Below, in pieces: positions 55,869 to 64,000 of a DNA stretch of 64,000 bases (positions are counted from its first letter, which is position 1; each line of letters begins with the position of its first letter). This DNA comes from Prochlorococcus marinus XMU1410. GTDB taxonomy: Bacteria > Cyanobacteriota > Cyanobacteriia > PCC-6307 > Cyanobiaceae. A model generated the notes under the pieces. That model worked only from the letters and a program-made list of their open reading frames with translations. It searched no databases and was not told the origin of the DNA. The translations under genes were made by a program, and so were the position numbers. The stretch spans positions 682,001 to 746,000 of the forward strand of contig NZ_JAAORH010000001.1 in NCBI RefSeq assembly GCF_017696085.1, in the 5' to 3' direction.

Positions 55869-55890
55869 TTTCTAATTGATGTGCAGAATG

Positions 55891-55900
55891 GTATTAATAC
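55891..55900. promoter_or_regulatory. short palindrome between gpgS and the GH13 gene
   Basis: GTATTAATAC is a perfect 10-bp palindrome in the only 50 bp between the divergent gpgS and GH13 genes. It could be an operator shared by synthesis and breakdown, or just a part of overlapping promoter elements. NtcA needs eight bases between GTA and TAC, and here there are four. Confidence 0.3.
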
Positions 55901-55918
55901 TTCAATGATTTTTTCAAA

Positions 55919-57679
55919 GTGAAGCAAATTGATTCAGAGAAAAAATTAGATAGATTAAAAATTGATAAATTGTTAAAAACAATTTATTCAAATCATACTA
56001 CAGAAGAAATTAATTTTATTTCAAACCAATTATTGCAGATTTTAGATGATTTCTCAGAGAAATCTGCTTATGAAGAAATAAGAGATAAAGAAAGGTGGAA
56101 TGAATCTCATTCAGTTTTGATAACTTATGCAGATAGTATTTATAAAAATGGCGAGGCAACATTAATAACTCTTAGGAAGTTGTTAAGTAAACATTTTGGC
56201 AGCCTTTCTAAAGTTGTACATATTCTTCCTTTTCTGAAATCCACAAGCGATGGAGGTTTCGCAGTTTCAAGTTATGATTCCCTAGAAGAAAAATTTGGTG
56301 GTTGGGATGATCTCAAAAGTATTTCTAAAAATCATGATTTGATGGCTGATTTAGTACTAAACCATGTCTCATCATCTCACCCATGGGTTCAACAATTTAT
56401 TAAATCCCAAGAACCGGGTATATCAAATGTTTTTTCACCGAAACAAAATCTTGACTGGTCAAATGTAGTTAGGCCTAGAAGTTCCTCTTTGTTTTCTCAA
56501 ATAAATACTGATGATGGTCCTAAACAAGTTTGGACAACTTTTGGTCCAGATCAAATCGATTTGAATTGGCATAATCCTAAAATGACTTTTGAGTTCTTAA
56601 ATTTAATTACTACTTATTTATCTAACGGAATTAAATGGTTAAGGCTTGATGCTGTAGGTTTTATTTGGAAGGAATCAGGGACTACATGCTTACATTTACC
56701 TAAAGCACATTCAATTGTGAAACTCTTAAGAGTTCTTTTAAATAATCTTCTTGATGATGGTGTTTTAATAACAGAAACCAATGTTCCACAGAAGGAGAAT
56801 CTATCTTATCTCATTCCTAGTGATGAAGCCCACATGGCTTATAATTTCCCATTGCCTCCTCTTCTCCTAGAGGCAATCATTACTTCAAGAGCTGATATTC
56901 TAAACTCTTGGATTTTTGATTGGCCCATATTACCTGAAGATACTACTTTATTTAATTTCACTGCATCGCACGATGGTGTTGGGCTAAGAGCTCTTGAGGG
57001 TTTAATGAATGAGCAGAGAATTAAGGATTTATTAATTAATTGTGAGAAAAGAGGAGGATTAGTAAGTCATAGACGTTTATCAAATGGTGATGATAAACCT
57101 TACGAATTGAATATTAGTTGGTGGAGTGCAATGGAAGACTCCAGTCGAGATGCTAAAAGATTTCAATATGAGAGATTTATTTTGAGTCAACTATTAGTAA
57201 TGGCTCTGAAAGGGGTCCCTGCATTTTATTTGCCAGCATTACTAGCTTCAGAAAATGATATCAAAAGTTTTTCTATGACAGGTCAAAGAAGAGATCTAAA
57301 CAGAGAAAAGTTTAAATCAGAAAATCTTTCAGCTGTTTTAAATAATCCTGAATCTAATGCTAATAAAAACTTAAAATATCTTCGTAATGCTATGAATGTT
57401 CGATCAAAATTAAAGCAATTTCATCCTTGTTCACAAATGAAATGTTTGTCTAAAGGTAGAAGTGATATTGTTGTAATCAAAAGAGGTAAAGGTCCTGAGT
57501 CTGTTTTCGCAATCCATAATATGACTGAAAATAAAATTAATTATCAATTGAATGATAATGATCTACCAAAAATAATTGATAATGATTTCAATACCCATGA
57601 TTTTTTAACATCCACTAAATACAATTGCAAAAATATTAGTCTTGATCCTTTTCAAGTAATTTGGCTTAGTACTTTATAA
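55919..57679 (+). CDS. GH13 phosphorylase, likely glucosylglycerate phosphorylase
   Basis: Alpha-amylase-family enzyme of the sucrose phosphorylase type (GH13_18), 586 residues. Catalytic residues are visible: the nucleophile Asp in WLRLDAVGF, the acid/base Glu in LITETNVP, and the transition-state Asp in TASHDGVGL. The neighbours make and then kinase-trap glucosylglycerate products, so phosphorolysis of glucosylglycerate to glucose-1-phosphate and glycerate fits best, which is inference. Sucrose phosphorylase is the alternative. The start is GTG 55919. It is 2 bp from the phosphatase gene and in the same operon. Confidence 0.82.
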   Translation: MKQIDSEKKLDRLKIDKLLKTIYSNHTTEEINFISNQLLQILDDFSEKSAYEEIRDKERWNESHSVLITYADSIYKNGEATLITLRKLLSKHFGSLSKVVHILPFLKSTSDGGFAVSSYDSLEEKFGGWDDLKSISKNHDLMADLVLNHVSSSHPWVQQFIKSQEPGISNVFSPKQNLDWSNVVRPRSSSLFSQINTDDGPKQVWTTFGPDQIDLNWHNPKMTFEFLNLITTYLSNGIKWLRLDAVGFIWKESGTTCLHLPKAHSIVKLLRVLLNNLLDDGVLITETNVPQKENLSYLIPSDEAHMAYNFPLPPLLLEAIITSRADILNSWIFDWPILPEDTTLFNFTASHDGVGLRALEGLMNEQRIKDLLINCEKRGGLVSHRRLSNGDDKPYELNISWWSAMEDSSRDAKRFQYERFILSQLLVMALKGVPAFYLPALLASENDIKSFSMTGQRRDLNREKFKSENLSAVLNNPESNANKNLKYLRNAMNVRSKLKQFHPCSQMKCLSKGRSDIVVIKRGKGPESVFAIHNMTENKINYQLNDNDLPKIIDNDFNTHDFLTSTKYNCKNISLDPFQVIWLSTL

Positions 57680-57681
57680 AA

Positions 57682-58479
57682 ATGATAGAAAATTCTTCTA
57701 TTTGGGTAGTAAGTGATGTAGATGGTACTTTAATGGATCATTCATATGATTTATCACCTGCTAAAGAAACTATAAAAAAACTTCAAAAATTATCTATACC
57801 CGTAATTCTTTGTACAAGCAAAACCGCTTCTGAAGTAAAAGTTATTAGAAAGGAACTTAACTTGACGGATCCTTATATTGTTGAGAATGGTGCGGCAATA
57901 TATGGTGAATCTCTTAAAAGAGTAAATGGAGAAATTATTCTAGGAATAAAATACGAATCTCTTGAAGAAATCTTAAATTTTATTTCTAAAGATATTGATT
58001 ACAAACTTACTCCTCTTAATAATCTCACTGATCAAGAAGCCACTCAGCTTACAGGTTTAGTAGGCAATTCATTGAACTTAATGCGTGATAGACATTGGAG
58101 CATGCCTTTTTTAAATCCGCCAAGTTATTTAGAAGAGAAAATTAACATCTGTTGTAATAAATTCAATGTTGATATTTTTAAGGGCAATAGAATGAGTCAC
58201 TTATTATCTACAAAATCGAATAAAGGGAAAGCAATAAATGCCCTTAAAGAATATTCAAATGTTCATAATATTGAAATTATAGGTTTAGGCGATTCTCCAA
58301 ATGATTTGCCTCTACTTTTAAACTCAGATACTAAAATAGTTATTCCTGGGATAGATGGACCTAACTTAAATTTACTAGATCAATTAAAAGATTTGGAATT
58401 TACTTTGGCTTCTGAACCAAATGGATATGGTTGGAAAAATGAAATCAATAAATTAATAAATAAGCGAGAACTAAGTTAG
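57682..58479 (+). CDS. glucosyl-/mannosyl-3-phosphoglycerate phosphatase
   Basis: HAD-IIB phosphatase of the MpgP group. The 265-residue protein has VVSDVDGTLMDH at the N terminus (catalytic Asp pair), the second motif LCTSKTASEV, and the metal motif GLGDSPNDLPLL. With gpgS next door it should remove phosphate from glucosyl-3-phosphoglycerate to give glucosylglycerate. It follows the GH13 gene by 2 bp and precedes the kinase by 4 bp. Confidence 0.86.
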   Translation: MIENSSIWVVSDVDGTLMDHSYDLSPAKETIKKLQKLSIPVILCTSKTASEVKVIRKELNLTDPYIVENGAAIYGESLKRVNGEIILGIKYESLEEILNFISKDIDYKLTPLNNLTDQEATQLTGLVGNSLNLMRDRHWSMPFLNPPSYLEEKINICCNKFNVDIFKGNRMSHLLSTKSNKGKAINALKEYSNVHNIEIIGLGDSPNDLPLLLNSDTKIVIPGIDGPNLNLLDQLKDLEFTLASEPNGYGWKNEINKLINKRELS

Positions 58480-58483
58480 AAAG

Positions 58484-59428
58484 ATGAAAGATTTAGATAT
58501 TAATTTTCCTCTTGATAAATTTGAAAAATTAATTATTGATATTGGTTGGGAATCCTTGGATGATTGGTTCAATTTTTGGAACAATAAAAGAAACATTCTT
58601 TCAATTGATCAATATTGGAACAATAAAGTAAATGATGATTGGATTTGGGGCTTGGCTTTACCTCTTTTATCTCAGGCTTATAAATTTCAAAATAATTTTT
58701 CAGATAGAAAAATTATTGGAATCTCAGCACTGCCTGGTACAGGTAAAACAACACTAGGTAAATGGCTCGAAGCTATATCGTTAAAATTAAACTTTAAAAT
58801 TGCGGTTATTTCAATTGACGACTTTTATCTACCGTCAAATGAAATGAAATTAGCAATTAAGAATAACCCTTGGAATGTTTCAAGAGGGTTCCCTGGAAGT
58901 CACTCAGTAAAATTAATGCATGAAAAATTATTAAATTGGAAGATAAATGGAGAATTAAATGTACCAGTATTCGATAAATCTTTAAGAAATGGTTTAGGAG
59001 ATAGATCTCATTGGAGATTAGATAATCCTGATTTATTAATTCTTGAGGGATGGTTTTTGGGAATAAGACCTTATTCTATTGACATAAATGATCGACCCAT
59101 AAATACAACAAATTTGAGCCTTCATGAATCATCTTATGTATTAAAAATTCAAAATAACCTAAACGAATATTTAGATATTTGGACTTTAATAGACAATATT
59201 TGGCACTTAAAGCCATTGAAGATTGAATACATGAATATATGGAAAACAAATCAGGAAAAAGAAATGTTTTTACAGAGAGGTAACGCCCTCATAGATGAAA
59301 AATTATCTAATTTCTTGAGAATGCTTAATGTCTCAATTCCTCATAAAAGTTTTGATGCTATAAAATCTTACGCGCTTTTATTAATTGATCAAGAAAGAAA
59401 TTTAGTTGAGGCTGGATTAAATTTGTAG
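58484..59428 (+). CDS. glycerate kinase (D-glycerate 3-kinase, GLYK type)
   Basis: A 314-residue P-loop kinase of the plant-like glycerate kinase group. It has ISALPGTGKTTLGKWLEAI with the Walker A, ISIDDFYLPSNEM, then NVSRGFPGSHSVKLM and LLILEGWFLGIRP, the family pattern also seen in uridine kinase relatives. It would turn glycerate released from glucosylglycerate, or from photorespiration, into 3-phosphoglycerate. It is the last gene of the GH13-phosphatase-kinase operon. Confidence 0.86.
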   Translation: MKDLDINFPLDKFEKLIIDIGWESLDDWFNFWNNKRNILSIDQYWNNKVNDDWIWGLALPLLSQAYKFQNNFSDRKIIGISALPGTGKTTLGKWLEAISLKLNFKIAVISIDDFYLPSNEMKLAIKNNPWNVSRGFPGSHSVKLMHEKLLNWKINGELNVPVFDKSLRNGLGDRSHWRLDNPDLLILEGWFLGIRPYSIDINDRPINTTNLSLHESSYVLKIQNNLNEYLDIWTLIDNIWHLKPLKIEYMNIWKTNQEKEMFLQRGNALIDEKLSNFLRMLNVSIPHKSFDAIKSYALLLIDQERNLVEAGLNL

Positions 59429-59519
59429 GATTTTCTAAATTTCTTTTTTTTCAGTAATTTTTTATACATTTTTTTCAACTCTTAATAGTGTTTAATTGTA
59501 TATATTTTCTTGCTTTAGG

Positions 59520-59747
59520 ATGGTTGAGTTTTCTTATAAAAATGAAGGCTGTAGGATGGTTGTCTTGAGATGTATTGGTCCATCAAATTTTTTCTTAGAA
59601 AGAGTTTTATTCCCAACTGATATCCTTACTTTTATGGCCCCAAATGATTCAAGAGTTGAAATCTGGGGAAATGAATTATATGGCCCTAAGTTGGAAGAGA
59701 GAATAAGAATTTCTGCTGATAACGAAGATTCGACTTTAGTGGCATAG
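59520..59747 (+). CDS. DUF1830 family protein
   Basis: A 75-residue cyanobacterial protein of the DUF1830 family, starting at ATG 59520, with AGGA before it. An upstream TTG at 59496 is less likely. The family motif runs from VVLRCIGPSNFFLERVLFP to SRVEIWGNELYG. The function is unknown. It stands alone between the kinase gene and the small membrane-protein genes. Confidence 0.78.
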   Translation: MVEFSYKNEGCRMVVLRCIGPSNFFLERVLFPTDILTFMAPNDSRVEIWGNELYGPKLEERIRISADNEDSTLVA

Positions 59748-59836
59748 AAAAGATATTATGTAATTGTCTTCGAGTCAAAATTTTTTACAAATACCTAGTT
59801 TTTATTGATATTATCAAACTAGCTTTAGTTTTATAG

Positions 59837-59962
59837 ATGTATTATTTATCATCCTTTGCCATAGGTGGTTTCGTTCCTTCTGCAGCAATCGCTGGAGTTT
59901 TACTTTTAGTTGGTTTAGGAGCCTTCTTTTATCTTGGTATTAAAGGGCCCACAGATTATTAA
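59837..59962 (+). CDS. 41-residue single-span membrane peptide
   Basis: Frame from ATG 59837 encoding 41 residues with one clear membrane helix (SAAIAGVLLLVGLGAFFYLG, about residues 15-34) and a short KGPTDY end. Its size and shape are those of small subunits of photosystems or the cytochrome b6f complex, but it does not match one that I know. It is 57 bp upstream of a second small membrane gene. Confidence 0.6.
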   Translation: MYYLSSFAIGGFVPSAAIAGVLLLVGLGAFFYLGIKGPTDY

Positions 59963-60019
59963 TCTTGAGTTAATAAAAAAATTAAAATTTTTCACAAACT
60001 TCTTGAATAAGTTAATACT

Positions 60020-60154
60020 ATGGATTTAACAACTATTTTATTTATATTAAGCTTACCCTTCGTTTTATTAACAGTTTATTTTGGGACAAAAAATGATTTT
60101 TACGAGAGTGAAAACTATAAAGGAGATGGTTGCGCCCACGATGTAAAAAGGTAA
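60020..60154 (+). CDS. 44-residue single-span membrane peptide
   Basis: Frame from ATG 60020 encoding 44 residues. A membrane helix (LTTILFILSLPFVLLTVYFG) is followed by a polar tail, TKNDFYESENYKGDGCAHDV. No family is recognised. It shares the strand with the preceding small gene. Beyond these two the stretch between the DUF1830 gene and 60186 holds nothing else that I can name. Confidence 0.5.
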   Translation: MDLTTILFILSLPFVLLTVYFGTKNDFYESENYKGDGCAHDVKR

Positions 60155-60186
60155 CTTTACTACTAATAATCTCTAAATACACAGGT

Positions 60187-60372
60187 TTATCTACTATCAA
60201 ATTGCCAAACTAGTTTGTATATTTCATTAGTAACCTTTTCTCCTGACTTATTGCAAGTATCAAAATCCTTCATTCGAATAAAACGTAAGGAAGGATTCTT
60301 TATTCCATTAACATCTGGCCTTCCTCCAGACCCGTGTCCGTGTCTATAAGTTCCAATTATTAACCAATACAT
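60187..60372 (-). CDS. 61-residue conserved hypothetical protein
   Basis: A 61-residue soluble protein: MYWLIIGTYRHGHGSGGRPD, then RFIRMKDFDTCNKSGEK. The His/Gly-rich start could bind a metal, which is only a guess. Convergent with the small membrane gene. The start codon, ordered composition and position make it plausible as a gene. No family is recognised. Confidence 0.58.
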   Translation of the reverse strand: MYWLIIGTYRHGHGSGGRPDVNGIKNPSLRFIRMKDFDTCNKSGEKVTNEIYKLVWQFDSR

Positions 60373-60502
60373 AGCTTTCGCAGAACCAGAAAAGATTAAG
60401 GAAAAAAAATAATATTAAAATAGATTTTTTTTCATTTTTTTATACAAACTTTTAATTTTTAAATGTAAATTGCTATTAATTAATTATGTAATTTAATAAT
60501 TT

Positions 60503-61303
60503 TTGGAATATTTAAAATTTGTTTTGTATGGATTAATTCAAGGTTTGACGGAATTTATCCCTGTAAGTAGTACAGCTCATTTAAAAGTTATATCTCTTTT
60601 CTTAGGGATTGATGATCCTGGAGCATCTTTGTCCGCTACTATTCAACTTGGAAGTGTTCTTGCAATAGCTTGGTATTTTAGGAATGATATTTTTAATTTT
60701 AGAAGTCAATCTTCCAAAAATTTTCTTGAATATCTCTTACATGAAAGATTATTAAAGTCTATTTTGATTAGTACTATTCCTATTGTTTTGCTTGGTGGGA
60801 GTATAAAAATATTTATTCCTTCTTTTTATGAAAACGTTCTTCGTTCAAATCTATCAATAGCATTGGTCTCATTTCTAATGGCTTTTTTTATGTACTTGGC
60901 AGATAGTTCGAGAAGAGGTTCTATTAATATTAAAAACCATAATTATTCAAATAGCTTATTGATAGGTTTCTTTCAGGCATTTGCAATTTTTCCTGGTGTT
61001 TCAAGATCGGGGATCACTATTTCTAGTGCTTTAATATCTGGATGGGAGAGAGGCGATGCTGCGAAATTTTCTTTTCTTTTAGGGATGCCAGCTATTTCTC
61101 TTGCTGCGATTGCTGAGTTTATTTTTTCCTATAATGATTTTTTTGCATTAGGTTTTTTACCTCTTTTTGTTGGTCTTATTACGACGTTTGTGTCCTCTTT
61201 ATTAGCAATAGATTTCTTATTAAAGTATTTTTCATCAAATGGGTTGAAAATATTTATCATCTATCGAGTAATTTTTGGTATAGTGATTCTTTTGAATTTA
61301 TGA
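60503..61303 (+). CDS. uppP: undecaprenyl-diphosphatase
   Basis: Integral membrane phosphatase that regenerates undecaprenyl phosphate for peptidoglycan synthesis (BacA family). The 266-residue protein has LTEFIPVSSTAHL (near 15-27) and FPGVSRSGITISSALI, the two active-site motifs, in an about eight-span protein. The start is TTG 60503, directly followed by the usual EYLKFVLYGLIQG, so an alternative is not required. Confidence 0.94.
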   Translation: MEYLKFVLYGLIQGLTEFIPVSSTAHLKVISLFLGIDDPGASLSATIQLGSVLAIAWYFRNDIFNFRSQSSKNFLEYLLHERLLKSILISTIPIVLLGGSIKIFIPSFYENVLRSNLSIALVSFLMAFFMYLADSSRRGSINIKNHNYSNSLLIGFFQAFAIFPGVSRSGITISSALISGWERGDAAKFSFLLGMPAISLAAIAEFIFSYNDFFALGFLPLFVGLITTFVSSLLAIDFLLKYFSSNGLKIFIIYRVIFGIVILLNL

Positions 61304-61359
61304 TTGGATGAAAAAAATTTTTGCAATTGTGTTAAGGTTTTAAAAAAAAATTCTCTCTA

Positions 61360-61512
61360 ATGAACATTTTTATATCTTTCCAATTAGGTGAAGTGGAAGT
61401 TTCAAATTTAACTATATTGGTTTTAGCTTTTTTTTCTTCTTTTACATTTATAGCAGTAGGCATAAGTTCATATAAACTATACAAATCTCTTATAAATGAA
61501 GACGATAAATAA
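61360..61512 (+). CDS. 50-residue single-span membrane protein
   Basis: Frame from ATG 61360 encoding 50 residues. A short polar N terminus is followed by one membrane span (about 17-37, LTILVLAFFSSFTFIAVGISS) and a polar tail ending in INEDDK. No family is recognised. It ends just before the tRNA gene on the opposite strand. Confidence 0.52.
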   Translation: MNIFISFQLGEVEVSNLTILVLAFFSSFTFIAVGISSYKLYKSLINEDDK

Positions 61513-61586
61513 TCGGAACGGCGGGATTTGAACCCACGACCCCCACTACCCCAAAGTGGTGCGCTACCAAACTGCGCTACGCCCCG
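61513..61586 (-). tRNA. tRNA-Pro (anticodon GGG)
   Basis: The minus strand folds into a complete cloverleaf. The acceptor stem is CGGGGCG with CGTTCCG (two G-T pairs), the D arm GCGC around AGTTTGGTA, the anticodon stem CCACT with AGTGG and loop TTGGGGT (anticodon GGG), the T arm GTGGG with CCCGC and loop TTCGAAT. The CCA end is not encoded. GGG reads CCC and CCU proline codons. Confidence 0.93.
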
Positions 61587-61613
61587 TTACTTTACTATAA
61601 AGATTAGATTGAT

Positions 61614-62342
61614 TTAAATGTTATTCTTTATAGGATTGTTATCAGATCTCAATACACACTTTTCAACTTCCCAATTAAAGTTTTCCCATATATGGTCTTC
61701 TAATTTATAGTTGCTTCCAGGAAAAACTCCTAACTTAACTTTTGTAGGAGAAGCGGAACAATACTGCCTGCTTCCAGCTGATGCAAGATATTGTTGATGG
61801 TATTGTTCCGCATAAAAATATGAATCAATCATTTTTATTTCCGTTTCAATTAAACCAAGATTTTTTTTGCTTAGTTTCGTTTGATATTGTTCCTTACTGG
61901 CTAATATGGTTTTAATATTATTTTCATTTTTGTAATATATTGCTGATCTATATTGTGTTCCTATATCATTACCTTGTCTGTTTTTTTGAGTAGGGTCATG
62001 ACATTCCCAAAACATTTTTAATAAATCACTTACATCAATTTCCCTTTTATCCCATATAACTCTTACAACTTCTGAATGACCAGTTAAGCCGGAACAAACT
62101 TCATAATAAGTTGGATTGTCTTTTTTCCCTCCAGCATAACCTACAGATGTTGTGATAACTCCAGGAAGTTTCCAAAAACATTTTTCAGCACCCCAAAAAC
62201 AACCACATCCAAAAATTATTTCATCTTCTTCTACATTAGGATTTTTTTTGATATCTGTTTTTAAAATTCTATGTAATGAGTAAGCATCATTAGTTAAATT
62301 TACCTCCTCATTATTCATAATGTTTTTCAGGAATTTAAACAT
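61614..62342 (-). CDS. msrA: peptide methionine sulfoxide reductase MsrA
   Basis: Repairs methionine-S-sulfoxide in proteins. The 242-residue protein has the catalytic Cys in GCGCFWGAEKCFW (near 46-58), then GTQYRSAIYY and the His-rich AEQYHQQYL. About 35 N-terminal residues precede the catalytic core, and the C-terminal region carries two more Cys that may act as resolving residues. It starts 37 bp after the ABC exporter gene and could be in the same transcript. Confidence 0.94.
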   Translation of the reverse strand: MFKFLKNIMNNEEVNLTNDAYSLHRILKTDIKKNPNVEEDEIIFGCGCFWGAEKCFWKLPGVITTSVGYAGGKKDNPTYYEVCSGLTGHSEVVRVIWDKREIDVSDLLKMFWECHDPTQKNRQGNDIGTQYRSAIYYKNENNIKTILASKEQYQTKLSKKNLGLIETEIKMIDSYFYAEQYHQQYLASAGSRQYCSASPTKVKLGVFPGSNYKLEDHIWENFNWEVEKCVLRSDNNPIKNNI

Positions 62343-62379
62343 AATTTAAATCATTTATTATAAGAAAAAAAATTTACTT

Positions 62380-64000
62380 TTAGCCCTTAACAATTCTGGT
62401 AGCCAGTTCTCTATCCCAAAGTTGTTTATATAGTCCATTCACTTCTACTAAATCTTTATGAGACCCTTCTTGCACTATTCTTCCTTTATCCATTACTAAA
62501 ACCCTATCACAGGTAGCTGCAACAGAAAGTTGGTGACTAATCATAATGATTGTTTTATTACTTCTATCACTCATTTCATCTATTATTCTTGCGGCTGTTT
62601 TATTATCTACGCTTGCTAAAGCATCATCAAGAACAACAATAGGAGAATCAACAAGCAGTGCTCTTCCTAGTGCAGTTCTTTGCCTTTGTCCACCACTTAA
62701 TGTAATACCTCTTTCACCAACAATAGTTTTAAACCTTTGTGGAAAACTATTGATATCGTCAATTAATCCAGCTTTTCTTGCGCTTTCTTTAACTAAATAT
62801 TTAGAAGCATTAGGTTCTCCAAAACTTAGGTTTTCTGAGATTGTAGAAGTAAATAAGAATGCTTCTTGTGGTACGATTGAAATATTTTTTCTAAGATCGC
62901 TTAATTTTAAAGTTTTTACATCAATTTCATCTAAAAATAATTGATTATCTGGTATTTCAATAGTCCGTCCTAGAGACTTTGCTAGTGTTGTCTTTCCACA
63001 ACCTACTGGGCCTACTATTGCAATGAGTTCTCCAGGATAAATTTTAAAATTAAGACTATTTAATGAATTAAATTTTGATCCTGGATACTTTATCGTTAAA
63101 TTTTTTGCTTCTAATAATCCTTTAATCTTTCTTTTTAAAAATTTAGTTTCTTCTCTATCAAAAATATTTGGGTTGTTCAGAAAGATTTCTTCAACACGAT
63201 CTAAACTTACTTGACCAAGTTGAAAAGTATTTAAGGTAAAACCTAATAGAGCTGTTGGGAAGACAAGTCTCTCTACGTAAAGAATTAAAGCTACTAATCC
63301 ACCTATAGAAATAAATCCACTCTCTAATTGAAAAGTTCCTAATGATAATAAAATTAATAATGAAATTGAGGAAATCCCTTGTAACAAAGGGAATAAGGTA
63401 CTCGCTGTTCTTGCAAGTTTGATCGCTGAATTTTGATAGGCATTATTATATATGTTAAATTCTTTTTTCTCAGCATTCTCTTGGGCATAAATTTTAATGG
63501 CGCTTATGCCAGATAGATCTTCTTGTATTAGATCACTAAGTTTTGATAATGATTCTTGTTGAGCTTTTCTTTGATTAACCATTCTTCCTCCAAATAGACT
63601 TACAATTCCAAGGATTAATGGAAAAATCATTAAAGCTGATATCGTTAATGTTTTATTAATCGAAAACATTGAAGGAATAGTGAATGAGTAAGCTAAAACA
63701 ATGTTGCACAAGCTTAAAACTGTAAAACCTAAAAGTCTTCTTATGTTTTCAACATCGCTTGTAGCTCTACTAATAATGTCTCCACTACCTTTTTTTTGGA
63801 TCCATTCTGGATCTTGAATAAGTAAATGGTCAAATAGTTTTTGACGAAGATTTACTTCTACTTTTCTACCTATTCCGAAGACAATCTGTCTAGAAAATAA
63901 TCTTATTAAACCCATACAAGTTGCTAAAAATATTAACCATAAAGATTTAGAAATAACAAAATCCGAAGAGAACCCATTTTGTAGTTGGTCAATTATATTT
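62380..64000 (-). CDS. ABC exporter (MsbA/multidrug type), truncated by the window
   Basis: Fused membrane-ATPase half-transporter. The reading frame remains open to base 64000, beyond the internal Met at 63915, so the N terminus lies right of the window. Visible are membrane spans up to about 63300 and then the ATPase: Walker A GPVGCGKTTLAK, IVPQEAFLFTSTISENLSFG (Q-loop), LSGGQRQRTALGRAL and VVLDDALASVD. MsbA-type lipid or drug export is likely. The exact substrate cannot be told. Confidence 0.88.
   Translation of the reverse strand, partial: NIIDQLQNGFSSDFVISKSLWLIFLATCMGLIRLFSRQIVFGIGRKVEVNLRQKLFDHLLIQDPEWIQKKGSGDIISRATSDVENIRRLLGFTVLSLCNIVLAYSFTIPSMFSINKTLTISALMIFPLILGIVSLFGGRMVNQRKAQQESLSKLSDLIQEDLSGISAIKIYAQENAEKKEFNIYNNAYQNSAIKLARTASTLFPLLQGISSISLLILLSLGTFQLESGFISIGGLVALILYVERLVFPTALLGFTLNTFQLGQVSLDRVEEIFLNNPNIFDREETKFLKRKIKGLLEAKNLTIKYPGSKFNSLNSLNFKIYPGELIAIVGPVGCGKTTLAKSLGRTIEIPDNQLFLDEIDVKTLKLSDLRKNISIVPQEAFLFTSTISENLSFGEPNASKYLVKESARKAGLIDDINSFPQRFKTIVGERGITLSGGQRQRTALGRALLVDSPIVVLDDALASVDNKTAARIIDEMSDRSNKTIIMISHQLSVAATCDRVLVMDKGRIVQEGSHKDLVEVNGLYKQLWDRELATRIVKG

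Overview
The window is a compact, very AT-rich chromosomal segment from a cyanobacterium, almost certainly a Prochlorococcus of a high-light type. The evidence is the near absence of intergenic space, the very small single-copy orphan genes, the cyanobacterial families (CcsA, DUF309, DUF3685, DUF3727, DUF1830, CIA30, CSP41-like), the GlpX/Fba/Prk/Rpe Calvin-cycle genes, the urtABCDE plus ureDABC/EFG cluster and the glucosylglycerate genes. No ribosomal RNA, CRISPR array, insertion sequence or phage module is visible. One tRNA gene, tRNA-Pro(GGG), lies near 61.5 kb.

Layout. From 1 to 31 kb lies conserved core metabolism. It starts with the end of typA, lptB and ccsA, then the carbon block rpe, glpX, hemA, glgC, gnd and pgl. 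After these come CIA30, ilvD, a degenerate uracil phosphoribosyltransferase, a lumenal pentapeptide protein, a CobW GTPase, purS-purQ and fba. A minus-strand run then carries accD, prk, leuB, lpxD, proB, yqeG, ruvX, several cyanobacterial conserved unknowns and hisA. From 31 to 34.9 kb are a CSP41-like protein, pgsA, a DUF296-glutaredoxin fusion, a short-chain dehydrogenase-like protein and nth.

From 34.9 to 40.3 kb is an accessory-looking block that seems to concern iron. It holds an iron-type ABC ATPase, a 40-residue Lys/Cys-rich peptide, ferritin, a Cys-rich Crp-family regulator whose promoter carries a near-perfect Fur box, a zinc-ribbon membrane protein, and a tight operon of a membrane-anchored Rieske oxygenase, a 33-residue membrane peptide and an orphan ABC ATPase. 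From 40.3 to 44.3 kb is a string of tiny orphan genes. One of these encodes a ribbon-helix-helix-like protein flanked on both sides by copies of AAGTGYTG, a candidate self-operator.

From 44.3 to 54.6 kb is the complete urea uptake and urease system. Its urtA promoter matches the NtcA-activated layout GTN10AC-N22-TAN3T, and a 14-bp hairpin separates urtA from urtB. From 54.6 to 59.4 kb is a closed glucosylglycerate cycle: synthase, GH13 phosphorylase, phosphatase and glycerate kinase. The last 4.5 kb holds small membrane-protein genes, uppP, tRNA-Pro, msrA and an ABC exporter that runs off the right edge.

The genes fit an oligotrophic phototroph. They cover carbon fixation and glycogen/pentose-phosphate turnover, nitrogen scavenging as urea, a nitrogen-free compatible solute, and iron storage and uptake under Fur control. 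Most assignments rest on recognisable motifs. The functions proposed for the small genes and the iron block are inference.
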